NCBI RefSeq assembly: GCF_036370855.1
Contig: NC_088102.1
Location: 24,161,001 to 24,225,000, forward strand
Direction: 5' to 3'
Length of the DNA stretch: 64,000 nucleotides
Origin: Dromaius novaehollandiae
Lineage: Eukaryota > Chordata > Aves > Casuariiformes > Dromaiidae
Position 1 is the first letter of the stretch; the number at the start of each line of letters is the position of its first letter. A model generated the notes under the pieces. It saw only the letters and a list, made by a program, of their open reading frames with translations, made no database searches and was not told the origin of the DNA. The translations under genes and the position numbers were made by a program. Shown here in pieces: positions 43,586 through 55,631 of the stretch.

Positions 43586-45794
43586 TACAAAATCCCTGCA
43601 AAAGAAATCGGGTGCTAAACTTGCAACGTATATGACCTTCACCAGCAGTTGTGAAGGAGGGCGCATATGTAGATAATGCCAATTTAGTCTAGTTAAATGT
43701 TAAATATAGCTGCTTAATATAAGCCATCTCCTCTCAAAACTGTTAGGCAGGTTTGATATATTTCTTTTCATTTCACAATAAAGAATTATTGGCAGTATCT
43801 GTATTTCTACACATCTAGTAGCCTCCATTTATCTCTGATATAAGGCAGTGCTTTCCTTGTCCACACTGTAAGATGGGCAGGGTGAGGCGTGTAGGCTTCT
43901 TAGAAGTCAGTGAGTCCATCACAGATCACGGACTGGAATACATGTTTGCCATCTGGTGCATGAAGTAGAAAAGCATCTCCAGTTTTGCCTTTCTCACTCC
44001 CATTCTCTTTCTTGTAAAAATCTTTGTTTTTTAAAAAATTTGTGTTCCAAAGCTTCAGCTTTGGCCATCTTTTTTTAAAAAGAGAGAGAGAGTTAATGCT
44101 CAAGCCCGGCACCCTGGTGTTTTGTATGTGCTGGAATAGACAGAACTCAAGGCCTGGGTGAGAACATCTTATCCGTGCTTTCATCACATGAAAACTAGTC
44201 CTAAAAGTCTGTGTACAAGCTATTCCACCAAATCCGCTCATTCAGCTTTGTTCTGCCTTACAAATGGGCCTATCTTGGCTTCCTGAAGTATTTCAGAATT
44301 TCTGGTAGTTTTGTATGTGTTGTCACCTCTTATTTATGCTTAACAGTTTTCTCCAAAGAAGGATATAGGGAAGCGTACACTGTGTGTATTTTTATCTTTT
44401 CCATAGAGAAGTCTTAAATGCAAGAAGCAATTTCTTGCTCATTCTCATAAAAATTTGCAGAGGGTGAAATCAGGATTTCACTGCTCTTACACCCTTCCAG
44501 AACTCCTGCTAGAGAAAAGGCACACTCCCAGAGAGCAGTATATCACCAGTGACCTCCAAGAGCACAATATGGTGAAATTAATATACTACTGAAGCAGAGA
44601 AAAGGATGTGTTTTATATAAATTTAGTTAAAATGTGTTTGGAACAAATTGCCAAAAATGGCTAGGAAGACCAATTGAGTTCGATAGTGGGGGCATCCTTC
44701 CCTGCCTCTCAGAAGAGGTAGCCGTGACTGGCTGGGCTTAGTGTAGCACTACGTGTGTCAGGTAAAAAATTGTTTCTGCACATAAAAAAAAAATGCCTTT
44801 AGGGATTTAATGCTATATGGATCAAAATTTAGTATGCTTGAAAATGATAAGCAAGATTAAGAGATGTATCACAAGTCCACGTAGAGCTGGTAGGAAAGGG
44901 AAAAGCAAGTCAGAAGAAGGAAGACAGGGAACTGTACAGGGAGAGAGGCTGAAACTTTGTACGTGGGGTTGTGTGGCCTTCAGCTGTGAGAAGGAGCTGG
45001 AGTGTGTGCTTGCTCCCTGCCTGTGGCCCTGTCGGTTCGGCTGGTACGCCTGGGAGATGGCAGCTGCGGCTGGCGTGCAACCATTGCTAGAGGAGCGGCT
45101 CCGAGCAGATGTGAGCAAAGCGTAAAGAGCAAGCAAGTAAAATGAGGCTTTGAAAACCAGTTGGTGCAGCGTGCTGCATGTACTGCCCCTTTTACAGGCA
45201 AACTCCCACTTCCAAGGAACAAAAAGGAGGCCTCGGATAGGAGAGCAGCATTTCTCCCCTAGGACGGATGGCGAGAGCGCGAGAAGGAGCCCTGTTCTTA
45301 GAAACGGAAAGGTGTGGCCTCGCAGGAAAAAGGCTTCTTCATTGCATAGCTACGAGCACCTTAGCTGACATCTGAAATGGAGTAACTCAGGAAAGACAAA
45401 CGCCTTCTTAGAAAGCACATAACAAAACAAGAGCTAAGGGACTGCTCCTGGTGAAGTCACTAGGACTTTTTGCCTGATGTGTTGAAAGGTTGAAATCTCA
45501 GAAATAAATAACAAAAGGAGGAAAAAAAAGAAAAAAGCTGGCATGTATAATTAAAGACTTTGATCTTACAGCTTTTACTTGTGCAGGTAGCTTCACTGAT
45601 TTCCAAAGGCTTATTCCACGTGGTTAAGTATTTTTTCTCTAAGCTTACGTTGCAGTGTTCGTTTCCAAATCATTTTCAAATATAAAGGTGTTTGGGGCCA
45701 GATCTTTCTCCTGTGGAGGTAATGAGTAACACTTCTCATTTATTTCAAGGGTCCTTTAATCTCTTCAAGGCCTTTTTAATTAAAATGAATTATT

Positions 45795-45885
45795 TAGCAT
45801 TTGTACGGCACTTTGAAAGTACACAGAACTGCGTAAGTGCTAATTGTTGTTATTAAACTCATTATTATTATTTTTTACATTTCCC
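45795..45885 (+). mobile_element. Old SINE-like fragment with ATT-rich end
   Basis: TTTGTACGGCACTTTGAAAG, GCGTAAGTGCTAATTGTTGT and an (ATT)n end resemble the terminal part of old amniote SINE/LINE elements. Family uncertain. Confidence 0.4.
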
Positions 45886-46594
45886 ATAAAACCAGCTATG
45901 GCTTGGCAGTTAAGCTCTTCAGTTCTTAAGGAAAATAAGCACTCAAAAATGCTTTGACTTTTTTTGGGAAAAGCATGGAAAACTAATACTGATGCTGACT
46001 ACAGTGGTAGTGATATTTTATTTACTGAAGCCCTAACTGAACCACTTGAGGAAACTGTACGCTCAGGAGTTGTCAGGCTGAAGTCAGTCGTGATCCTCCT
46101 GTTCACAAGCTTGGGCTCATAAAAATGATTTGTCATTGCTCCGTTCTTTTTACAGTTGCCAACATCAGTGCACACTATGCATGTAAACTGATACACCCTT
46201 GGATACAATAACTGTGCACCTACCTTGTACTGATGTTCATGACTGCATGAGATGCAAGACAGTGGAAAGTCAAAAATGATCCTTCCTCCAAGGCAGTTAC
46301 ATTATGCCTGTGCATAGGGTTCAGCCTAATACAGTTATAGGAAATTTGTTTCTGTACTTGTGGAAGATATTCTGTCACATTTGCAAATCTATGCTTTTGA
46401 AGTTCCTTCACTCTGTTGAATAATTCTTGCTTAAAGTTAGGTGTGTGCTTCAGTATTTTGGAACAGGTTTTGACGGAGTTTTACGAAACTGATCTAATTT
46501 CATTGGGAACACATACAACTTTAATTTCTTTCCTGTGAAATCAGAATCGTGCCAAGGTCCTAAAACACATGCTCTGTCAAGTTTCCTCTTGAAT

Positions 46595-46705
46595 AGGTAT
46601 AGTAATGTATAGATAAATATATATATGGAATATATAGTAGGTATAGTAATAAATAGAAAAGTATACCTGTAGTATGTCTATAAATCTATTTAAATATATA
46701 CACAC
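46595..46705. repeat. AT-rich low-complexity segment
   Basis: TATA/ATAG-type words dominate, with a duplicated AGGTATAGTAAT about 50 bp apart. No function seen. Confidence 0.7.
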
Positions 46706-47254
46706 ATTCTCAATGTTTTGATGTTAAAAAAACCCACAACTTTATTAAAAACAAATATTTTTAATTAATAAAACTGGGAACAGATGATACTGTGAAGGGA
46801 GATTTTATACCTCAAAGGTAAATGCTGTATAGAGTTATGCAGGCTACAAAAATACTTGTCCAGCTCTTAGTTATCTTTTGCTTTGATTGTAACAGAAGGA
46901 ATTTCTTTCATTATACCTTGCATGGCATATGATGCAGTAGAATACTTTAGCTCTTGAAGTTTTTATAAGAACGATATTGCAACAGATTAGATAGTCTGTT
47001 TTTCATTTCTTAAATCAATAGTGTTAATCCTACTTTTGCACAGTAAAGATGAGTGCTCTTTATTCACTTGTAACGAGACTTCATAAAGAAAATCACATAA
47101 AATCTTGTTAAGGGTCTTGGTATTTTGGGCATAAGGGAATAATAGGTTACTGCCTAGATAACTCACAGGAAATAGCCCAACATATTCCCATAATTAAACC
47201 TTACAGGTGAATGGCATTAATTTGTGTTGCAGCTGTATTATTCTTATTACTGCT

Positions 47255-47385
47255 GTTAGTAATGTCTGACACTTCTACAGTATCTCCCCTCTGAAGTTGT
47301 AAAAAGAACTTTAAAAAGCTCACTTAAGTTTCACAACACCTGTGTGTGATATTCTCTAGGCGATAATTGATATGTAGAAGGGATA
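47255..47385 (-). mobile_element. Old SINE-like fragment
   Basis: GACACTTCTACAGTATCTCC, a decayed 'gaactttaaaaagctcactt' block and ACACCTGTGTGTGATATTCT recall the 'counts table' block of old amniote SINEs in reverse. Diverged; it abuts the plus-strand MIR fragment that follows. Confidence 0.35.
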
Positions 47386-47410
47386 CTATGGCAGAGGTTT
47401 TAAGTGAGTT

Positions 47411-47590
47411 TTAGTAGAGCAGTAGATTAAGGGTCAAAAAACCTGTCCCTTTCCTAGTCAGCGAGCAACTCACTGAGCGTGTTTAAACAAGCCCCTTATT
47501 TCTACCAGCAGGTTTCTTCTTATATAAAGGGAATGATATTTATCTTTCTGAATTACTGTTTCTTTTGAAGAAGTTCATAAATAGAGACAG
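47411..47590 (+). mobile_element. MIR-like SINE fragment
   Basis: The stretch from 'agattaagggtcaaaaaacctg' through GAGCAACTCACTGAGCGTG and TATATAAAGGGAATGATATT keeps the order of the MIR core on the plus strand but is well decayed. Confidence 0.5.
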
Positions 47591-47965
47591 GTAGGGAGGT
47601 TTAAAATGAATGTGGTGTTCAGATTTTGCTAAAAGAAAATGAAAATCAATGTTCTGAGGTCCACGCTCGCTGCAGTTATTGATATGGCCTGTCAAATCAA
47701 ACCTCTAAACAAGCGGCTTTCATTGTCTGTAATGACTTTACCTTTCCCATGTGGTGGCTATCTGCCTGGAAATTTTTTCCCTCTTAAGGTCAGAAAGGTG
47801 GCATAACAAACCCTGCAACAGAGATTTAAGCAACTTTAAACAGAAAAGCATGTACTCAAAGCAAAGGACATAATGGGGAAGAAAAAAAAGCAAAAACCTA
47901 AGTCCTGTACCTGTTTTAGATTTCTCCTTAAGACACAGTTTGGCAGTTTCTTAAATCAATTTTCC

Positions 47966-47984
47966 TTTTTTTTTTTTTTTTTTT
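47966..47984. repeat. Poly-T tract (T19)
   Basis: Nineteen T following TTTCC. No adjacent retroposon body seen. Confidence 0.9.
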
Positions 47985-48220
47985 AATCATGTTCCTTCAA
48001 TCCCTTGATTGTATATACTTGCTTTTTTGGGGTGCACTAGCATTAAGTCGTTAAGGCCTTCTTTACTTTTGCTTCTGTCCTTGGCCAGTATTGGTCACAG
48101 CAGCATCACATGAATAAAGACCTGAGAATCAAAGTTGCTATTTTTCTGTGCATTTCTGACAGAAATTAGTCTTTGGCTTGGTAAGAGGGGTGCAGAGATC
48201 TGTTGAATTAAAACAATTAT

Positions 48221-48400
48221 AGGACCCTGGAATTCAAGTCCTGGCTGCTATGTGACCATGTGAAAATCACTGAATTTCTCTGGCACTTCAGCTTTTTTTC
48301 CACTTCTTTCCTCTCATCTGTTATTTTCTATTTAAATGGAAGCCATTCAAGGCAGGGACTGTCTATAATATATACTGATATGAGGCTTAATATAGTTGGT
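48221..48400 (+). mobile_element. MIR-like amniote SINE
   Basis: ATTCAAGTCCTGGCTGCTAT, GTGACCATGTGAAAATCACT, the TCATCTGTTATTTT block and then AAGGCAGGGACTGTCTATAA follow the family order head, core, tail on the plus strand. Confidence 0.62.
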
Positions 48401-51400
48401 TGCTTAACTTAAACATCATGATTACTAGTGTAATGCACAGAATAGAAAGAAACAGGCATGATTCAAGACCCTAATGGGAGAACTTTTAGAGGAGACAGAT
48501 GGAAGCCACCATTGGATTGTATAAGTTTTACACAATTTTTACCACATGGAAATTGGACACTGAAAGAACCAGACTTTCATGAGACTTCTTAGGTTTAAGA
48601 AGTTACTAACCTAACCAGGGTAATAAGATTAAAATTAATTTAAAACATACTTCAATGTAAGAAAGAAGAAGTTAAGTCTCACTGGAATGGAAACACAGGT
48701 TTGGATATAGCTACACTGAATCAGCCTGAAGCAGGTGCCAGCAGAGTAGAAGACAGAAAATAGGCTTATTTCTTATGGTGTGTTGTTCTGGAGTACTTTC
48801 TATCGTTCATACTTTCAAGTTATCATGGCTGCTGCAGAGGATGCTGTCTGTAGCACTGTAGTTCAGAAATGTGAGGAGTACTGTTTCCACATAAAAATGA
48901 AACATTATTGAAAAGAGGGGGGTATTTTTGGAGGGATCACTGACTTCAAATATTTTCCTCCATTTCATGGGTCACCAGAGATCTGGAAAATACTCTCGGG
49001 GAAAAAAAAGCATAACTTCATACACACCTAAAGTCCCACTGTGGGGAGTATACACACTTCTTGTGTTATCATTTAGATTATGTCACAGTATGATAGAATT
49101 AATTTTAAATAATGTAGCTGAGAAAAAGGTCTGTGTAGGCAATTTTTCAAACTGAAGGAAAAATAGTAAGAAAAGGGCATGAGCAAATGTTCTGAGCCAT
49201 TTAAGGAAAAGCTAGAACCCTGGGGCAAAGGCAGACTGAGTAATATTGTGTAAATGTGCCCAATGTACATTTAACAGTTTTTAATAAAGAATCTGGGAAA
49301 CGGAAGGAGTTAATTAAAAATTGTCAATCTTTAAATGCCCTGAAAGCAAACATAAAATGTGAAGTTGTTTATAAAGAGTTTTGAACCATTAAAAGATGGT
49401 TTAATCCAAAGGTCTGTTGTTTGTGTTATGAACATTAAAAATGTTGAAATGAAAAAAGAAGCCTTGGCCTTCAGTCTTTGATTTAACAAGTTCGCTGTCC
49501 TTACTTAGGAAAGTTAACTGCCCATGAACTACTTGCTGCCTTATTCAAGAGGTCCTAGGTATTGTCCTTGTTGCAAAGGATTTAAAGATTAATATTTCAG
49601 CTGTAAATTCATGATTTGTAAGCAGAATACAAACCTATGACAATATCTAAAGACTTTACAGTACCTGATAAAACTATAAGAAACAAGGTTAAGCTGGGAA
49701 TTTGAATCTTTTTGAAAGACCAAGAATTGCCTGGTCTTAGACTAAGTGTGGATCACACTTAGCAGAGGTACTGCTGAGAGCGAGGCCCTGGTGAAAACAG
49801 TCATGGCTCTCTGTTGGGATGGTTGTTCCACCATGTTCTCAGCTCATAACTAGATGGAGTGGGTTTAAACTGGATAGAATGGTGTGTAAGGGCACAAGGA
49901 TGTGCTTTGTTAGATATTAAATTTGTAATGGGATTAATGAATATGATTTATAGATCAATAAAACCTAAGATATTGAGATATTCCCAGATATGCTGGGAAA
50001 AGGGAACGCCTATTTTCAGTTGAGGAAGTTGGACCTTTAGTACTTTCCTAGAACTCTGAGCTAGCTCCAAATGAGTCCTTATTTATAAATCCCTACAGAG
50101 TTGTTAGTAAAGCTTCACCCACATGCAAGTCTCACTGGTGCTCTAGAGGAGTAGAAATGAATTGTCATAACTCATGTAGCCATATGAGACTGTTATATAA
50201 ATATCCATATGAAGAGCATGTATATGAATGGAAGATTTTAAATTTCAATCCCAGTGTCTTTTGGGAATTTGGGAAGTGGTTTGTAGAATTTACACGCAGC
50301 TGAAGTTGCTTTGTTTTCATGTTCAATACATCTAAGGCCCTTTTTCCTCTTCTTGTGCAATATTCAGAGTATTTGGGCTGACCGACTTTTTTTCTGAGGA
50401 AGTCTTCTTATTGTCTTTATTCATACATCAGCTTTCCTGTTTTTCTTAAGAGAAACCACCTTATCTTTTCAGGGTGTGTAGGGTGTTTTCTTTTGTTCCA
50501 AAATTAAGTCTGACTCAGTCAGGTGTGTTTTATCATCAGGTTTGTTCACTGTAGTTTATTGAAACAGGGAGATAATTTTTGTTTTGCATAGAAATTTGGG
50601 GATCATTAGCCAAGGTATGTGGGGGATTCTTCTAGCCTCAAACCTGTCGCTGTTACACACCCACACCCACAAGTCAATTACTTCACTTCGCTGTCACACG
50701 ATGAATGCAGGCTCTCACAAGGTGCCAGACTGACAGCTTTGAAGTCTACAGAACAGGTTTTGCAGATGCATCAGCAGTCCCAGTTCTCCCCATACCCTTC
50801 TATCTTTCTGAACCACTGTGGCTTGGCTATAAGGCAGCCCCAGTTTTATGTGAGCATCTATGTATAACCTGCCATCTCTTAGGATAGTCTGTTCTTTTGC
50901 TATCCAGGAGTGTCCCACCTTTTTTTTTTTCTTCAATTTATTTAAATACAACCTCAATTTGAGTTCTTTTTGGGTAAAGCCACCTCTAATTGTATTACTG
51001 CCTCATGCTCTGAGTGGGCAGCAAGACTGGCTTCCTCTTCCTGCTCCAGGGACTCCCCCTCCAAATTGCAATGGAGAGCTGCTAAGAGTAGTATAGTAGT
51101 GTGTTGGTAGTTTACATTCTAACGATCTATATTCTCTCCCACTGCAGATATTTGAGGAATTAAATCTTCAGGGCTATTAAATCAGCACCTTTTGCAGCTG
51201 CCAATTTCCCAGAGCAATCTACTTTCAATTATGCGCCATAATGGAAGTGGTAGAATAACCCAAATAAGACAAAACCATGGATAATACAAAAGGTAAATAC
51301 ATTAAGCAGTAAGGATATATTTAGTGCACTCACCTTTGAAAGGCTGGTAAAAGGATTCCTGTAGAGAACAGAGGCAGCTTTAGGCAGGCAGAATGGGGCT

Positions 51401-53632
51401 GGATGCCAGTGGGGAGAACGTTGCTCCATTCAGATACGATGCTGCAGCCCAGAGTGATGGAGGAAGGCAGGGCCTGGTGAGTCCACACTGTGGGTAATCC
51501 ATCCAGGTACCACTGAGACTTGATTAAAATTAAATTTTTAATTAAAGAAATTATTTCTTTAGGATCAGCAACGTGTTTTCTTAATCAAAAAGTGGAAATA
51601 GATATTCAGTCAATACTCTAAGACATTTCAAGTGAGGAAATGTTGCTGAGAAATGGGACATTTTCTCTGACTGTCAAGGAGAAAAAATGGTGTTTTGTGA
51701 GAGGGACAAATTCTTGTTTGGCTGTAAGAAACAAATTTTGCACAGGGCCAGGGAGGCAAAGGTATGGCTAAGATAATCTTTCTGCTCCCCATCTCAACCC
51801 ATATCACTCTGCAGCTGCGCAGTTCTCCGGGGATAAGCTCATGGACACACTGACTAGCTCTCAAACAAAAAGCTTCATTCTTTGTTTTTGGCAGTGAAAA
51901 CAGCGAGAAACAGCAAAGCAGGCACAGGTTGTGCTGAATCCTTTGGGATGGTCTCTCCCACGAATCTCCTGGGGGGAGAACTGGAGCAGTAGCCTTGGTT
52001 GCCTGTCGCTGTGTGGTACTTCATTCCCAGCTGTGCCGCAAAGAGGAACAGCATTCAAAATGGTCTCGCTTGATCTGAGGAGACACGGGTGAGTAATCAA
52101 AGTATTAATCAGACCTGTCGTTCTGGGTCTGCAGTCTTGTATTTAGGTACCTAGATACTGTGGGGTTGAGTGCCATGGCAGATTACACAGGTGGTTCAGT
52201 CATGTCCAAATAAAGACCTAAACAACCCAGCGAAGGCTGTAAAATACACCATTTGAGATGCAGAAAGCTAGTATGGATCTAGCGTAAAATGAGATCAGAG
52301 AAAAAGGGGCTGAGCAGCAGTAACTCCACCTCTAATTTCCTGTGCCTAGGCACAGTTATCAAGAGAGTTGCAGTCAACAAACTTACTAGCTGCCCGTGTC
52401 CTAATCTTCATACTACTGTGGTTGAAACTGGGAAGAAACATGAAGCTATGCATGGATATGGTTTTGATGGCACTGATTTCTATAAACATTACAGAATTTG
52501 AACATCTATACTGATACTGTTGACTTTAGCCACATACAAGGTCTAGTAACAGTGAATGCTTTAATGTTGTTGGCTTTGCTCATTCCACCTTGACAAATTA
52601 TGGACGATATGTTTAATTTCCCATTACCGAACCTGACTGCTCCATAGATAATGAGAGTACTTATATTTTCTTTTGCTGATGCAGAACTGAGGTACATTGT
52701 AGGGCTGTACCCAATTACATAGGAAGGTATGGCAGAGCAGGTATCTGAAATGAGCTTTAATTGAACCCTATCTCAGTTCTTCAACGTGTATCTTCATCCC
52801 TCCCTAATTCTTCCTTGTGTATCAAATTCATCTGGTTTTCCTTCAGGAGAGCAAGGGCTTTCTCAGTGCCTCAGAGTCTGCGCCTTTCTTTCTTGATCCA
52901 AGAGGGTCTATAGGGCAGTAGTGAGAGACTATAGGCTTCAGTACTGAGAACATGCTGCAGATACCCATTTGTACCTGTCTTTCACAACAGGTGCAAATAG
53001 TGGTTTCTCCTGTACTTTTGGTCTCTGAGAGAAATGAACACATGGATGAATTGTTTCAGCTAAGAAGGAGAGAAGTGATATCAGTAAGAAGCAGCAAGGA
53101 TTACACTTTCATCCTGTACTGAGGGCTGCTATATGCCGATCGTCAAGCTTAGAAGCAGTGCCAGTGCCCTGCAGGGACTTACTGCTTCTGAAGACAGCAA
53201 TGGCAAGTGTCTTTTTTCATTTTTATTAAATCAAAAGATTTTTGACTTTGTGGTTGGATTAAGTAGTTATCAGCATCTCTTGACTGAAGCTCTCAAATAT
53301 GCAGTTTGAGGTAGTTCCATTTAATTCAATATGTACAATCTGCCTCATAGACAAGAAAGGTGACAGAATAAATATGAGATAGCAGCTGACACAAGTGCTC
53401 CATGGGCTCACTGTTCAACTGCAGATGCACTTTGAAGCTCCAAAACTCTCTGGTTTCTAGCTGTCTTACAAACAACCTTTTCATCCATGCAGCACTCTCT
53501 GGGTTATGGCAGTAGTTTTAAGGGAACCCAGAAGATACTGTGTTCTCGGTGTCGTTTCTAGCCTGACTTTACCTCTGGGCACAGAAAGAGACTGAGCTGG
53601 ACTGTCCTCAGAGCTGTTTGCAGACTGTTCTC
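48401..53632. other. Intergenic DNA, no gene recognised
   Basis: Mostly unique sequence. A small inverted repeat lies at 49742-49762 (CTAAGTGTG, 3-nt spacer, CACACTTAG). 49280-49630 is a quiet unique AT-rich stretch. No exon recognised. Confidence 0.66.
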
Positions 53633-53713
53633 AGGTTTGTTAAAAGGCAAGTTTGGGGACTCTTGATCTGACACAGTGATCAACAGTCCCCAAACTTGCC
53701 TTTTAACAAACCT
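53633..53713. repeat. Near-perfect 35-bp inverted repeat (81-bp hairpin)
   Basis: Arms 53633-53661 and 53685-53713 are exact reverse complements over 29 bp (left arm starts AGGTTTGTTAAAAGG). After one C/C mismatch the pairing continues for six more bases (TTGATC with GATCAA), leaving a 9-nt loop, TGACACAGT. Flanking bases do not pair and I see no clear target-site duplication. It could be a templated foldback insertion, a tiny palindromic mobile element or a hairpin RNA precursor; the sequence does not decide. Confidence 0.95.
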
Positions 53714-55253
53714 TCCCAAAAACAAAGAAAGGGGGCCTTCACAGACAGAATCATCTACCTGTTAATGGTGGATCTACAGGAGAGTAATCTAGGCTTGAGA
53801 GTGCCTGTAATCAAGTGATTAGGTATGCTTACCTGAGGTCAGGCAGTGAGCTAGTTTCGCAGCTCAGGGGACCCTTGTTCCTGTGTTGTGCTCACAGGAC
53901 AAGAGCATGCTGACTCATCCATGTGTGGGGATGTATAAATGGCTGTTTATAACTTGTTTTTGTAGGTTAGTAATTAAGCCAAATCCATGAGGTTGCAATC
54001 CTTCCTACGGTAATGGAACACTGTCACCACCAGCAATCTGACTTAAAAATTGTTCTAGTTTGAAAAAGAAACATAGTTCCTGCTTTATTTATGCCAGTAA
54101 CACAAAAGATCACCGATTTACATGTGTGTAACCTTTGAAAGCTATTTATTTGAGTAAATATTTGACAGAAGAGATCCACGCTACCTAAACAAACTTTTAA
54201 TCAGCAATCTCAAGTCAAGAGATGGGGAGGCCAATCTAGAGGTATGCATCCTAGCAGAGTGACAGCCAGCTGACATTAAAACATCTGAAAATAAAAGACC
54301 TCAGAGTAGGGAAGATTGATGCTATTTGCCTTCGGCACTTGATAGCAGTGGAAGGATAGCGATGATTGATGAACACCAAGATGTATTAATGAAGGAAGCT
54401 TGTACTATTCATCAAGGATGTGGCTCATCAGTGAGTTGACAGAGGTCAGACATGACACTGGCATCTCTGGGAATAAAACGTATCTGGAGATGAGAGCCTA
54501 CATAAGCACTTGGGGAAGACATCCACTCAAAAATAAAATTATTGATGTCCATAACATAATATACAAAAAAGTATTCACTTAAGGAAGTTGGAACCTAAAA
54601 AGGCCAAAAATGTGTCTACTGTACCAAAAAAGGATCATGTGGAAAGAAGACTAAAAATTGGGAGAAAAAGGAGAAACAAAGAGAAATGCAAATGAACAGA
54701 ACAAACCTTCTTCAGCTTGGTGCTGCAAGGGAGGCTTGTGGTTGTGAAAGCACCCATGGCTCTGCCAGGGGAAACTTCCTTTCTTTCCTTTTTTATAAGC
54801 TTTTAACCCAAGATTAGTTATTCTTATTGGACTTGGGGGTGTAAACAGTTATCATCATAGGGGAATACTGAAGTCCTTGAAACTCAGCTGGCTAACATCA
54901 CTTAAGGATGTAGCATATTATTTTTTAAGTGGAGAACTTTAGCTTAAAAATCCCCAGCTCCTTCAAAAACTTATTTTTTTTCTCTCTCTTATCTTTTTCT
55001 CTTACACATCGGTAGATGAAGTCAGTGCTGGGTGTTTACTTATATTTCCTTAAATACCAAGAAGACAACAAAAGATATTTAAAACACTATACACATTGTA
55101 CTTGATGGAGGTGGGAGGGAAAAGTACAAAAATGTGCCCTTTCTTGGGATGCATCAGCTCACACACCTTCCTGGAAAAGACAAAAGGGCAAAGAGAAAAA
55201 CAGCCATGAGAAAAAAACATCCACAACAGAAGCCTGCATTGCTGTGTCACCTT
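53714..55253. other. Distal 5' flank of DIO2, no gene recognised
   Basis: Unique AT-rich DNA between the hairpin and the promoter. No exon, repeat family or clear motif cluster seen. Confidence 0.66.
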
Positions 55254-55261
55254 CCACGTCA
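55254..55261 (-). promoter_or_regulatory. UPRE-like / half-CRE motif upstream of DIO2
   Basis: CCACGTCA on the plus strand reads TGACGTGG on the minus strand, the core bound by ATF6/XBP1 and also a variant CRE. It is about 345 bp upstream of the inferred start. An 8-mer like this can occur by chance, so function is only a possibility. Confidence 0.3.
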
Positions 55262-55371
55262 TATGAAAATACTTTTTCCAAAATTTGAAAGCATTTCTTA
55301 AGAGCCGTCAGAAGTGTATTGTTTTTTTTTCTTTTTCCTTTTCAAAGCAAAGCAAAGTTCCACCCTTGCTG

Positions 55372-55442
55372 TCTCTCTCTCTCTCTCTCTTTTTCTCTTC
55401 TCTTCTCTCTTAAAAAAAAAAAGAAAAGAAAAAAAAAGAAAG
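55372..55442 (+). repeat. (TC)n pyrimidine tract followed by polypurine tract
   Basis: A CT-dinucleotide and CTT-rich stretch (55372-55411) switches abruptly to an A/G stretch (55412-55442). The arms can partly pair or form triplex DNA. It sits 60-130 bp upstream of the CRE and may bind GAGA-type factors. Confidence 0.8.
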
Positions 55443-55504
55443 TTTTGAGAATTTCACTTTTCTATTCACTGCAGTCCTGGCCAAAGTAAAGCCCTCTTTT
55501 ACAT

Positions 55505-55512
55505 TGACGTCA
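55505..55512 (+). promoter_or_regulatory. DIO2: cAMP response element (CRE) of DIO2
   Basis: TGACGTCA is the full palindromic CREB/ATF site. It lies about 90-95 bp upstream of the inferred start, essentially where the functional CRE of the human DIO2 promoter is described. It is the likely basis of cAMP induction, including the TSH-driven hypothalamic induction known in photoperiodic birds. The placement relative to TATA makes a chance match unlikely. Confidence 0.85.
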
Positions 55513-55569
55513 AGATCTTTACTAAGATTAGGGTTTCATTTCTCTATTGCAGCAATTAGCCAGGGAATG

Positions 55570-55578
55570 TATAAAAGG
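55570..55578 (+). promoter_or_regulatory. DIO2: TATA box of DIO2
   Basis: TATAAAAGG is a consensus TATA box, 625 bp upstream of the D2 start codon and 57 bp downstream of a canonical CRE. It predicts transcription starting near 55600. A TATA box is known for DIO2 promoters. Confidence 0.82.
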
Positions 55579-55631
55579 CTTCAGGGAAGCAAGCTAGGAC
55601 TCCAGAGGGGAAAGCACTTTGCACCATAGAC

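Larger units (their letters stand above)
43586..47254. other. Intergenic DNA, no gene recognised
   Basis: Contains an old SINE-like end near 45.8 kb and the AT-rich segment near 46.6 kb. A purine-rich stretch at 44880-45130 with somewhat higher GC opens frames of about 100 codons on both strands, none recognisable. Confidence 0.66.

Noticed and set aside
44817-45136. Overlapping open frames of about 100 codons on both strands
   Set aside because: Local GC rise explains them; neither strand resembles a known protein.
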